NCBI RefSeq assembly: GCF_963678635.1
Contig: NC_087063.1
Span: forward strand, 17,674,143 to 17,738,142
DNA: 64,000 bases
Direction of reading: 5' to 3'
Source: Symsagittifera roscoffensis
Lineage: Eukaryota > Xenacoelomorpha > Acoela > Convolutidae
The translations under genes and the position numbers were made by a program. The notes beneath the pieces are model-generated. The model was given only the letters and a program-made list of their open reading frames with translations. It did no database searches and was not told where the DNA came from. Shown piece by piece: positions 30,181 through 41,449 of this stretch. Position 1 is the stretch's first letter; each line of letters begins with the position of its first letter.

Positions 30181-33100
30181 GTAATTTTAGCTTAGATTTT
30201 GACATGAATTTAGGTAGCCTTGCATTTTGGCTGTTTCAACGTCCCCTCCACCAACAGAAGTTAATGCTGATACGACCACGTTTCTAATATGATATGCATG
30301 AAGGGCCGTAGTAACGAAAATACAACCCTTTCACAAGTTTCTCAAAAGACTAACTTTCCCATTGTTCATCTCATCACTCCACGCACAGAAAAGAAGCAAA
30401 ACAAGTTTGCAAAAAAACAATGTTTTTTTTTGCAATATGATCGGAACTTTATTCTAAAGCATAACTGTGAAACTATTTTTCAGTGATCTGGGAATGCAAA
30501 CCTTGCCAGACTCTTGGAAGAAATCTTGCGTAGGAAACCACATATTTTATAAAAAAAAATTTGAAATGAGTGGACCAATCTTCATTATGACATTTTTATC
30601 ACCATATTTGTTTCTTTTCCGAGTCGCCATGTCTTACATGGTTTGCATTCCTCATTTTTTACAAAAGCTTAACAAATTATTTCTTCAGGAAGACAAAGTG
30701 GATGGACCTGCCAAACCCACGCCAGTCAAGACCCCCTCGGAGCCTTACCCTGCACAGGTAGCCCCTCCCCTGGAACAGGCAGTGTCCTACGACAACCCAG
30801 CGGCAGACCCCAGGAAGATGCGTCGCATCATAGCCGAGGACCCTGAATGGACGCTAGCCACAGTACCTTTACTCTCTGAGCTGACCATGAGTAATATTAT
30901 AACCAACTTCCCCCAGAATCCTATTCTCAAAGATGTCGGTAAGTCACTGTTTCGTTCTTGCATTCATTTCAATCCTTTCCTTTTTTCACTTTTTCCACGA
31001 GCGAAACTCAATAATCTAAACAGGAACCGTAATGCAAAATTCACAGAAATAGGGTTTTAATTTTTTTCGTCTGTAGTCGGGGAGAAAAGCTGTAATGGCA
31101 AAAATGTTTTTATGGAATACCCTGAATGGTCGGTCTATTCATATTTTTTTCATTTCGAAAAGTGAAGTGATTCATTTTTCTGAGATATAGAATGTGACGT
31201 GGCTGCATTTTTAACACGTTTTAGTTGTTTCGAAGACAACAAGATTGAATGAAAGCATTTGAAATTGTTGAAGTTTATGTTTTTCTTTCCATTGTTTTTC
31301 AGTGAACCACTCCCGTTGTTACCCAATTATCTTTCAGAGATGATCAAGTCACTGATAGAAGGTTCTGTGCAATGCGTCCTTTTATTCATCTGTCTTTCAT
31401 TTATCTATCACTGTTTCTGTCTTAACCAATTTTCGATATTTTTGTGATAATTTTGTTGAATTATTTAGCAAAAAAGACTCCGCCGCTGCCTGGAAAATAT
31501 CAAAATCAGATTCTCGGAAAACTTTCAACCGAAGTGCCAATCGAAATCACGGCCAATTTAATTGACGCGGAGGAATACTGGAAACGGTGTTGCGCTTCCA
31601 AGTGGCCAGTGTGTGATATTTCCAAATATGGAAATAGTTACAAGAGACTCTACTTTGAACGGCAGCTGCAGGAGATGATTGAGTCGTTCATTCCGGGAAC
31701 TACGGACTTGTCTGTGCTGAGGAACTATCTCAACTTAGTCGGTAAGCTTAGTTAAAAATAATTTCAGGTCATGGTTCTGGACGGCTGACGACCATTCTCA
31801 TGACAGATAGACTGAATTGCTAATTACAGAAAAGTCAAACAAAAAGCGTCCTTTAAACGGTCCAAAACTGGCTCATTTTCAGCTGAAATTTTGCGTCAGA
31901 AAAGATCTTACTGATATAGATTGTCAAAAAGTTCAGTTGTCAAAATATCCTCAATGAAGAACGCATATCCAAATTAGTCCAACAAAACTTTCATCTTAGG
32001 TATATTTTCTCAGAAATTTAGGAAGCATCAGACGATTCCGTGATATTTTGATGCAGTCTGCTTTGTTATCTAAAATACTAAATTGAAACGTTTGTAAAAA
32101 GCACAGTTTGCTTTGGACCAATTCACGGTAAATACCAAGTATTATCCATTTTACAGACACCTGAGGTTGTCACTCTAAGTCTTAACTTTTCTGGGCTATT
32201 TTTTATTCAAAATTTAAAACATCTGAAAAACTGCATTAAGAGTTAGTATGAGTTTTAAACATGTCTTTAAATTATGTTCAAAGGAAAGTTCATAGTCAGA
32301 GTTGACATCCGACAGTTGTTGCCGCCGATCCGTGAACCGAACCGAGACGACGGGGATGTCTCAGATACTGGGAGTGACGCCGGTGACGTCATTGAGAACG
32401 ACAGTCACTTCGACTTCAACGATATTCTCGCTCTCTTACCAAATATGGAAGAGTTTTCAGTCGTGTATGGCGTAGACGGATGTCTGTTGAACTTCGAATG
32501 GAACTTGTTTTTGTTCACGACTACCGACTGTTTAAACTTGTCCAAGTTTGTTCAGAAGTGCACACAGTTGAAGAGACTATCTGTACAGCGAAGCAAAATC
32601 GACGACGATAAGGTACAATTCTAAACATTCAATTTTTGCATTTCAAAGTGTTCGTTCACTTAAACCTTCCATGGCGTTTTTTTTTGAAAAAACAGAGTGT
32701 TTAGATTTGTTTTGATCCAAAACAAATATTACCAACAATTTGACAGTAACTATAAAATGAAAAAAAAAAACGATTATTTTGATCTTAAAACTATAACAAA
32801 GTTCAATTTTCAACCAGGTTCGAGTGATGATAAAACACACGTTGAACCATCCGAATCTGGAAGAGCTTGACCTGTCATTCAACAAGATAGGGGATAAAGG
32901 AGCAAGAGCAGTAGGCAAACTGATCAACCAGAGCAAGATCACCAGTCTGAATCTTCTGGACAACCAGATCGGACACCAGGGCCTGGCGGCCATTGCACAT
33001 GCGCTCAAGAAGCCAACAGCACTGAAACACCTCAATCTACGACTCAACAGGTCAGCAGCATTAGTTTAAAATGCCATTAAACGAAATGAAGGCCATAAAC

Positions 33101-36008
33101 GAACATGAAATGTTATTCGAAATGGTAATTCTGTCTTCATTTTACTAAATGATTTGGGCCAAGTGAATAATATCCCCCTAATGCAGTTTAGGAGGGAGAT
33201 TTTTCACTTGGTTAAGATTAATAGTTTTCAGCCAATCAGATTTGAGCATAGAACATTCCGCCTTTACGGCTTGAATTTGCCATTTAATTTTAGGGGGGAG
33301 GTTGTTAATTTGGTCTATTAGGGAGAGAAAGTGTTCACTTGGTCTATTAAGTGGGGAACTGTTCACATGCGCCAATGACTTTAAGGTGATATTGATATGA
33401 ATTCAAAAATCGCGAACCGCGCTAAAATTTTATTTTGACCGAACTTTTTTTCGTGAAAAATAACCGTAAAAAGCAGAAAACCTAAATATGTATACATACC
33501 GATGTCGTGTTTTTAAGTTTAGTTTTCACGAAAAAGTTGTTCGCGCGAAATAGTGTTTATCGCGGTTTGAGATTTTTGATTTCGTTTTTGATCAATTCAA
33601 GTTCATTTGCTAAAATGAAAGCAAATTAATTTCCATCAACAAAATGCAATTGGCCTAAAAACATGAATTACGTTTCCCCAAAAGTTTTAATTTGTATTTT
33701 TCTCACGTTTTAAGTTCCCATATTCGGGTGTGTTTTAGTTTTTTTGTTCCGACCTTTGAAAATGGGAAAGAAATTAGTATTGGGTGTGTTTTAGTTTTTT
33801 GTTCCGACCTTTGAAAATGGGAAAGAAATTAGTATTGGGTGTGTTTTAGTTTTTTGTTTCGACCTTTGAAAATGGGAAAGAACTTAGTATTCGGGTGTGT
33901 TTTAGTTTTTTCTTTTTTTTTGTGGGTGGAAAACTTTTGTTTTCCACGCAAAATCAAGTACCATAAATAATCATCGGAATGGATCGAATGATATATCATA
34001 TTAAAGCCCTTTTAGTCGTAATTTGAATGACAATAAAAAATTTTCAAAATTTGTTTTTCAGTGTTTAGAAAAACCGGTTTGAAATTTGCGATTTTTTTGT
34101 GTAATTTCGAGCGAGTAAAGCAAACGAGCATGCTTATTAACGCTTAATTTAGGTCATTTACAATAGCTTATTTATGCTTAATTTTAATTTAATTTTTTGT
34201 TTTTCTAGTAGTTTTTTTAATTTGCTTATCATATTGCCTGTTTTACTGTGACTCTGTCGAATATGCGTAGTGCCAATTTGGGAATCAAAAACTTCAAAAA
34301 ACTCTAGTCATTTTTCTTTGAAAATTCTTGTCCAATTTGGCTATATTTTTAAGAATGTTGGATATGCCTAAGTTCTAGTTTTACTTCAGATCCTTTTTAT
34401 CACACCCCGCAGAAAAAACTACACTAATTTGAAAAAAAATTGTAGTTTTTAAATACTACGGTCGGAACATTCTGTGCTACTTGCAAAGTAACGGGCTATC
34501 CTTGTTTTTCTTGGAAAAAAGTTTTAAAAAATAGTATTTTTCTATGTAGCGTGGTTGCTTTGGCACTTATCAGCGGTCTGTTGGCGATGTTTGTAACCTA
34601 ATAATTTTCGTTGCGTTAAGAGGAATAACTTTGTATTTTCATGAATTTTAGGTCACGCCAATGAAAATTGGTTTTCACAAATAGTAACTTGCTCTCCTAA
34701 ATTCGCCCCACCTAAATCCCGTTAGCGACCAAAAATTATCGTATATTTTAGGCTAGGAGACGAGGGTGCGCAGTGTCTGTGTATTGCACTGCTGGAAAAT
34801 TCCACAGTAGAGACTCTGAATATAGCAGCCAATGACATCACAGAACAGACCTCGCAGTTTATTGCTCAACTGATTGTCACCAACAACACCCTCTGTGAAA
34901 TGGATTTGTCCTGTAATCAACTAGGTCAGCTGATAATGAACCACTTTAACATTTATCTCATTTCATGCAGATATCGCTTTTTTCCTTCCGAGTTCGAGAC
35001 CGAAAATAGGCAATTTGTGGGCTCTTCCCCCCCCCCCCCCCACCTCACATCAGCATCAATTTTATGATGTAATGAGGGTTTTTACAAGGTTATTTATTAA
35101 GACAAAGTATGTTTGTCTTGGCCTAATTAGTAAGCATGTCAATTTTCATTACAATCGGTTTGTGGTGTAGAATTGGTGATTGATTCTACTGTAATACTTG
35201 CTATAGTGTACTACATGCTATAGTAACCTGAGCGTAAGATTGAGTAGACATTAAGTAGTAGTACAGCAAACAAAGGGTCGAGTTCAGAATAGTTCATTTT
35301 TCGAGAATATCGTCTCTCCTATACCAAAAAAAAGACAAAATCGGCGAAGCTATTAGCAGTTGAAAAAACACCCCCTTAGACCGGTAATTATCGGAAGCTA
35401 TTAGCAGTTGAAAAAACACCCCCTCAGACCGGAAATAGGCAATTTACGCAAAATAATGAGCGGTGGCATAAAGATTTTATTGCGGCAATAGACATAAAAT
35501 ACGAACCCCGACCAAAAAAAGACCTCTCGTGAGTGAAATCCCTCTGACGGCTCTTTTGGACCTTGTTAACTATTTCCCCCTATGCATGTGTTATTTTTGA
35601 CAACCAATTCTGAATAAAATATGAATTTGACAAAAATTAATTGGGTTTTCATTTTTGCGCGTTTGTATTTGTTTTACTCACTATTTACATAATACCTACA
35701 TAAAAATTTTAATAAAATAAATTTTTTGAAAAGATCCGAAACAAATTATCGTTCCCACATTCGAAGAAATCGACGGAATATTTGTGCTGCGTTTAGTTAT
35801 GTTGTTCAGTCAAGCTCAAAAAGATTTTTTTAAAAATATTGTTAGCCTGATCTGAAATATAGATATTTGTTTACATTTGGTAGTCGATTCTCTAGTTATG
35901 CGACTTGAAGATTGTTAATTTTAACAATTTAAATTGAATTCAGGCCAGCAAATTGAACTTATTCATGAGATACGAGATGCTAAAAACATTCTTTTGTGTT
36001 TTACTTAG
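30064..36008 (+). CDS. TCTE1: Dynein regulatory complex subunit 5 (DRC5/TCTE1)
   Basis: DRC5 is a leucine-rich-repeat subunit of the nexin-dynein regulatory complex of motile axonemes and sperm flagella. CDS segments 30064-30180, 30689-30938, 31469-31741, 32284-32612, 32818-33050, 34752-34924 and 35944-36008 join in phase and total 1,440 bp (479 residues plus TAG). After an acidic Ala/Pro/Glu-rich N-terminus come the signature RRIIAEDPEW, FPQNPILKD, ITANLIDAEEYWKRCC, WPVCDI and FIPGTTD, then YG.DGCLLNFEWNLFLFT and five or so LRRs (LEELDLSFNKIGDKGAR, LNLLDNQIG, LKHLNLRLNRLGDEGAQ, LNIAANDI, EMDLSCNQLG). Human TCTE1 is 501 residues; here the protein appears to stop about 75 residues early at the C-terminus. 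Confidence 0.92.
30689..30938 (+). CDS. TCTE1: DRC5 exon 2
   Basis: Acceptor ttatttcttcag, donor gtaagt, phase 1 at the end. Encodes a Pro-rich linker and then RKMRRIIAEDPEWTLATVPL followed by LSEL...NFPQNPILKDV, the most conserved N-terminal block of DRC5. Confidence 0.92.
31338..31361 (+). CDS. TCTE1: Possible 24-nt cassette microexon of DRC5
   Basis: Between exon 2 and the next main exon, an acceptor (ttatctttcag) and a weak donor (gttctg) enclose 24 nt that would preserve phase 1-1 and add EMIKSLIE. The main splice form joins exon 2 directly to 31469 and fits the family spacing better, so inclusion is uncertain. Confidence 0.2.
31469..31741 (+). CDS. TCTE1: DRC5 exon 3
   Basis: Acceptor gaattatttag, donor gtaagc, phase 1 at both ends. 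Encodes LPGKYQNQILGKLS, then ITANLIDAEEYWKRCCASKW, YKRLYFERQLQEM and FIPGTTD, all hallmark DRC5 segments before the LRRs. Confidence 0.92.
32284..32612 (+). CDS. TCTE1: DRC5 exon 4
   Basis: Acceptor atgttcaaag, donor gtacaa. Encodes VRVDIRQLLPP, an acidic insert (DDGDVSDTGSDAGD), DILALLPNMEEFSVVYGVDG, LLNFEWNLFLFTTTDC and the first LRR-like helix up to SKIDDDK. Confidence 0.9.
32818..33050 (+). CDS. TCTE1: DRC5 exon 5 (LRRs)
   Basis: Acceptor ttttcaaccag, donor gtcagc, phase 2 at the end. Encodes LEELDLSFNKIGDKGARAVG, ITSLNLLDNQIGHQGLAAIA and LKHLNLRLNR, regular ribonuclease-inhibitor-type leucine-rich repeats. Confidence 0.92.
33722..33911 (+). repeat. Short tandem repeat, ~57 bp period, about 3.3 units
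   Basis: The unit runs from 'gggtgtgttttagttttt' through 'ttccgacctttgaaaatggg' to 'aaagaaattagtatt'. Copies are nearly identical, so the expansion is recent. It lies in the DRC5 intron between exons 5 and 6. Confidence 0.85.
34752..34924 (+). CDS. TCTE1: DRC5 exon 6 (LRRs)
   Basis: Acceptor tatattttag, donor gtcagc; the split Arg codon (ag|g) is completed. Encodes LGDEGAQCLCIALLENSTV, LNIAANDITEQTSQFIAQLI and CEMDLSCNQL. The preceding intron is 1.7 kb and holds a 57-bp tandem repeat. Confidence 0.9.
35028..35040 (+). repeat. Poly-C tract
   Basis: An uninterrupted run of about 13 C in the DRC5 intron after exon 6. In otherwise AT-rich DNA this is unusual; a poly-G run of about 10 lies at 36595-36605. 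Both are prone to length error in assembly. Confidence 0.85.
35346..35436 (+). repeat. 48-bp direct repeat, two copies
   Basis: 'gaagctattagcagttgaaa' starts at 35346 and again at 35394, each followed by 'aaacaccccct.agaccgg'. The adjoining 'gaccg.aaataggcaattt' also occurs at about 35000. A small local duplication in the DRC5 intron. Confidence 0.8.
35944..36008 (+). CDS. TCTE1: DRC5 putative last exon
   Basis: Acceptor aattgaattcag, in phase with exon 6 (g|gc, Gly). Encodes QQIELIHEIRDAKNILL then CFT and TAG at 36006-36008. The text parallels the family's next LRR helix and strand (…QLLEGM.DNKTLLEFD), but homologues continue for ~75 residues. No clean donor is visible before the stop. Either the protein is shortened here, or an unusual donor leads to exons beyond the satellite. 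Confidence 0.55.
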
Positions 36009-37130
36009 CGAATGGTTGATAAAAAGAAGACACTATCAAAAACATTTTTGATTTTTTGTTTATTTTTGAGATTTATGGGGCAGTAGAAACTTAGATCAAG
36101 AAAGTTTGGTGGCTTAAAGACCGATCCTGGAATCTTCGAATTTAAAGGCCGGTGTGCTTGGCTGCTCGTTTATTTTATAATTTTTTCGATACGCTGTTTA
36201 TTTATGCGTGATGAATTATCGCACGCTCATAACTGGCTCAAACTAAATTGAGGCAAACTAAATTGGCCAGGCTAGTTCCGTATATCGACCTTGCTTGAAA
36301 AACCATAAGACAGTTGAGGATTTGCTTCAAATTGTGTTATCCAAATCATACACATGCTCCCGGGTCGAGGTCCCACACTCATGTCCAGACTTTGAGGGTC
36401 GCGCCGCATCCAGATTCAGACCTAAATTGCATAGTCGCGCTGAGAGTTTGAGTCTGCTATTAACGCGTAAGCGGAGATATTATCCGTCTCAGAAATCGTT
36501 CCAAAATGGTTGAAAGAAGCTTATTTGCCTAATTTATTGGTTAATGGAAGCGAAATCTATCTTTTTCTACTTTATATGGCGTGTGGGAGAGTTGGGGGGG
36601 GGGGGTGATTTTCAGGAAAAATCTCAAAATTAATTTTTTTTTCGTTTTATTTTTTTTACATTTAACTTTTTCAAGTTACTACTGCTCCATGGACCTTAAA
36701 ACAGCAGTCTTGTTAATTGTTGGGCCTCAAACTGCTTTTTTGTACAATTTTTGCCAAGTTTCTCAGCATAAATTTCATAACAAAGACGCCAAATGCGTTT
36801 TCAATTGTCTTTAAATTTGCCGTATCCTGCCAAATTCTACCTTTATTCAACGCTCGGGATATCAGCCTTGCCTTTTTAAGTAAAATCAGTCCAATTTCGT
36901 GAGAAAAACTATCAACTTTTTAAAAATTATTTAGAAGCGGTATAACCAAAAAGACCCTATATCTCTACAGAGTTTGCTATAGAAAGTTTCGATTCCTAAA
37001 ATTTATATCAGATTGGTTGTATTGTAGTTTTTGCTGGAGTTTGTTATATGATTAAATATATTCATCAAAAAAATTTAAACGAATCAAAGGCGTTAGCTAA
37101 TCATAATTGGATACTTGTTTGAGCATATCT
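36009..37130. other. Non-coding stretch between DRC5 and the satellite
   Basis: AT-rich with no recognisable exon on either strand. A box-B-like 'cgggtcgaggtcccacactc' at about 36362 may be a SINE fragment, and a poly-G run lies near 36600. It ends where the first TATAACCGTA-like motif of the tRNA satellite appears. Confidence 0.5.
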
Positions 37131-40100
37131 TATAACCGTACAGCTTGATTCTTTGAAGGACTCATGGCGTAACTCCAGATCAGAAGGTTGCGTTAGCAAA
37201 TAACGTCAAGTGCAATATCTACCAACCTTGAAAATTCTTTTATTTTCAACTAGATTAAGGAAACGAGCTAGTATCTTGATCAAGAGTTTTTTATCAAGTG
37301 AGACTACGTCACTTCAAATAATGAAAGACCCATAAAAACAACAAATGATTTTCAGAAAAAAATGGATCTTTTAACCGTACGGCTCCAAATCTTTAAAGGA
37401 ATTCGTTGTGCAACACTGGAGCGTCTGCCTCATGGTTATGTTTTCGAATCACGTTGAACATTGAGGTCAATATTCACGAACACTGAGAGTCGCCTAATTT
37501 TTTTTCAGGAGATTAAGGGAAGGGGCTGGAAACTTGTCCGGGAATTTTTTCTCGAGTGAAATAATGTCAAATCAAAGAAAAATAGACTCATTTGAAAAAC
37601 ACGATCTTATATTCGTAGGGCTCAATTCTTAGCAGGAATTTGTGGCGCAACGGTAGCGAGTCTGACTCAATATCAGAAGGTTGCGTGTTCATAGCACGTC
37701 GAGATCATTTTCCACCTACACTTGGAGTGGTAACTACTCAAGAGATTAAGGAAAGGGCTTGGAAACTTGATCAAGATTCTTTTCAAGTAAAAGAACGTCA
37801 TGTCAATGAAAAATAGACACTTTTAAAACACAAATAAAACAAATGCTGGAAGGAAAGAAACAGGATGGTATAACCGTTTGGATTGTGTCTTTGAAGAAAG
37901 ACTTTTTGTCGCAATGGTAGCGCGTCTGACTCCAGATCAGAAGATTGCGAGTTATAATCACATCGAGGTCAATCTCTGCCAACCTCTGAAATTGTATAAT
38001 TTATTCAGAAGATTAAGGAAAGGGCCTAGAAACTTGATCACGATTTCTTATAAGTAAACGTTGGTCAACTCAAGGAAAGAAAAACACATTTAAAAAACAA
38101 AAAAATTAATGCTGGAAGGAAAAAGTACGACGTTATAACCGTAAGGCTCGAGAATTTGAAGCACTTCGTGGCGCAACTGTTGTGCGTTTGAATCCACAGC
38201 AGAAAGCTGCTTGTTTGAATCATGTCGAGGTCACTAACCAGCAACGCTAGACATTGAATATTTTTTTCTGGATACTAAGGAAAGGAGCTTGAAACTTGAC
38301 CAGGATTTTTTGTTCCAAATAAAACTACGTCAATTCAAGGAATGAAAGACACATTTAAAATCAAAAACTGAAAGCCGACAAAAAAAAAACACTCTCATTT
38401 ATGCAAACGGCTCATGCGTTAGAAGGAATTTGTGGCGAAATGGTTATCGAGTCTGACTCTAGATCAAAAGGTTGCGCGTTTGATTTCCGACTAATGCATT
38501 ATCAACCAACGGCTTCAGTCTTTTCAAAAGGTTGCGCGTTTGAGTTCCAAATAAAACTACGTCAATTCAAGGAATGAAAGACACATTTAAAAACAAAAAC
38601 TGAAAGCCGACAGAAAAAAAAGACTATCATTTATGCAAACGGCTCATGGGTTAGAAGGAATTTGTTGCGAAACGGTTATCGAGTCTGACTATAGATCAGA
38701 AGGTTCAGTGTTTGAATCACGTCGAGGTCATATTTCACCAACACTAGAAATTGTAACAAACTTGCAAGTGATTAATTAAGTGCTTGGAAATTTGATCATT
38801 ATTTTTTTCAAATAAAATTAAGTCATTTCAAGGAAAAATAGACATTAAAACAGACAAAAAAACAACGCTGGAAGGAAAAAAACACGATAGTTTAACCGTT
38901 TGGCTCGAGTCTTTGAAAGAATTTTTGTCGCAACGTTAGCGCGTCTCACTCCAGACAAGAAGGTTGCATGTTAGAATCCCGTCGAGGTCAATATCCGCCA
39001 ACCTTAGAAATTGTATAATTTAATCAGGAGTTTAAGGAAAAGGCCTAGAAACTTGATCAGGATTTCTTACAAGTAAACGTTGGACAACTCAAGGAAAGAA
39101 ATACACATTTAAAACACAAAAAAAAAAATAAATGCTGGAAGGAAAAAGTACGAAATTATAACCGTAAGGCTCGAGAATTTGAGGCACTTCGTGGCGCAAC
39201 TGTAGCGCGTTTGAATCCACAGCAGAAGGTTGCTTGTTTGAATCATATCGAGGTCAATAACCAGCAACGCTAGATATTGAATTTTTTTTCTGGATACCAA
39301 GGAAAAGAGCTTGAAACTTGACCAGGAATTTTTGTTCCAAATAAAACTACGTCAATTCAAGGAATGAAAGACACATTTAAAATCAAAAACTGAAAGCCGA
39401 CAAAAAAAACACTCTCATTTATGCAAACGGCTCATGGGTTAGAAGGAATTTGTGGCGAAATGGTTATCGAGTCTGACTCTAGATCAAAAGGTTGCGCGTT
39501 TGAATTCCGACTAATGTATTATCAACCAACGGCTTCAGTCTTTTCAAAAGGTTGCGCGTTTGAGTTCCAAATAAAACTACGTCAATTCAAGGAATGAAAG
39601 ACACATTTAAAAAAAACTGAAAGCCGACAGAAAAAAAACACGATATTTTCTCCGAATGACTCATTGATTGGAAAGAATTCGTGGCGAAATTTTCAGGAAA
39701 AGGCCTGGAAGCTTTATCGGTAATTGCGTTTCAAGTAAAAGTACCTCAATTCAAAGAAAAGTTAACCTTTTTAAAACAAAAAAAAGGAATGCTGGAAAGA
39801 AAAAACACAATGGTATATTCACATGGCTCGAAACTTTGAAGGACTTCTTGTCGCAACGGTAGCGCGTCTGACTCCAAATCAGAAGGTTGTGTGTTAGAAT
39901 CACGTCGAGGGCAATTTCCGTCAACCTTAGAAATTGTATTTTTCTCCAGGAGGTTAAGGAAAAAGCTTAAAAACTTGATGAGGGTATTTTCAAGAAAAAC
40001 TAGGTCAAATGGAGGAATGGAAGACAAAATTGAAAACAAAAACTGATTGCCGAAAGAAAAAAAACACGATATTTTCTCCGAATGACTCATTGATTGGAAA

Positions 40101-40365
40101 GAATTCGTGGTGAAACGGTATGGCGTCTGACTCAAGATCAGAAGATTGCGTGTTCCAATGGCGACGAGAGTAAAGCCTACCCACTCTGAAAATTGATTAT
40201 TTTTTTGGCAGATTAAGAAAACGAGCAAGTATCTTGATCAGGAATTTTTGTTTCAAGTAAAACTAAGTCATTTCAAGGAAAAATAGACACATTTAGAACA
40301 CAAAAAAATTGAATGCTGGAAGAAAAAAAGCAAATCTTTAAACCGTACGGCTCCAGGTTTTTCAG

Positions 40366-40437
40366 GACTTCGTTGCGCAACGGTAGCGCGTCTGACTCCA
40401 GATCAGAAGGTTGCGTGTTCGAATCACGATGAAATCA
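40366..40437 (+). pseudogene. tRNA-Trp(CCA)-like copy
   Basis: Intact D, anticodon (CTCCAGA loop) and T arms, with box B gttcgaatc. The 3' acceptor strand reads gatgaaatc instead of gtcgaagtc, so the acceptor stem has mismatches. Likely a pseudogene in the array. Confidence 0.5.
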
Positions 40438-41377
40438 ATTTTCAGCAACACTAGAAAATGTATAATTTTTCCAAGAGATTAAGGAAAGGGCCTGGAAAAT
40501 TGATCGGGCTGTTTTTTTTTAGTAAAAGTACTTCAGATCATGGAAAGTAAGTAACTCCTAAAACAAAAAAAATGAATGCTGGTATAACCGTATGCCTCAC
40601 GTCTCTGACGAACGGTAGCGCTTTTGACTCCAGATTAGAAAATTGCGTGTTAAAATCACGCTGACGTCAAAATCCGCCAACTGTAGAATTTGTTTAATTT
40701 TTTCATGGGATTAAGGAAAGGGCTTAGAAATTTGATCAGGATTTTTTCCATTAAAAGTACATCAATTCAACGAATGAAAGACAAATTTGAAAAACAAAGC
40801 TGATTGCCGAATGAAAAATAAACACAATATTTTATCCGAGCGACTCATTGGTTTGAAGGAATTTGTGCCGAAACGGTATGGCGTCTGAAATTAGATCAGA
40901 AGACTGTGTGTTCAAATGGCGTCGTAAGCCAAATCTATCAACACTGAAAGATGATAACGTTTTTAGCAGATTAAGGAAACGAGCAAAATTTTGATCAGGA
41001 TTTTTTTTCAAGTGAAAATTTGTCAATTGAAGGAAATATAGACACATTTAAAACACACAAAAATGAATGCTGGAAGGAAAAAACCCGATCTTATAATCGT
41101 ACGGCTCGATTTTTGCAGGACTTCGTGGCGCAACGGTAGCGCGTCTGGCTCCAGATTAGAAGTTTGCGTGTTCGAATCATACGATGTAACTTCCACCAAG
41201 ACTTAGAAATTGTGTAGTTTTTTCAAAAGAATAAGGAAAGGACCTGGAAACTTAATCGGGATTTGTTTTTCAAGAAAAATATGTCATTTCAAGGAAAGAT
41301 AGACACTCCTGAAAAACAAAAATGAATGCTGTAAAGAAAAAAACCGATCTTATAACCGTACGGCTCGATTTTTGCAG

Positions 41378-41449
41378 GACTTCGTGGCGCAACGGTAGCG
41401 CGTCTGACTCCAGGTCAGAAGCTTGCGTATTAGAATCACGTCGAAGTCA
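41378..41449 (+). pseudogene. tRNA-Trp-like copy, perfect acceptor stem, altered loops
   Basis: The acceptor pairs GACTTCG/CGAAGTC perfectly and the D arm is intact. The anticodon loop base after CCA remains G but the stem is disturbed (caggtcaga), and the T loop reads ttagaat, losing the invariant C56. Confidence 0.5.

Noticed and set aside
30467-31060. Single 197-codon ORF covering DRC5 exon 2
   Set aside because: Only 30689-30938 matches the family; the rest is intron read through in the same frame.
36295-36513. Candidate extra DRC5 exon
   Set aside because: The translated text does not resemble the DRC5 C-terminus, and no acceptor in the right phase precedes it.
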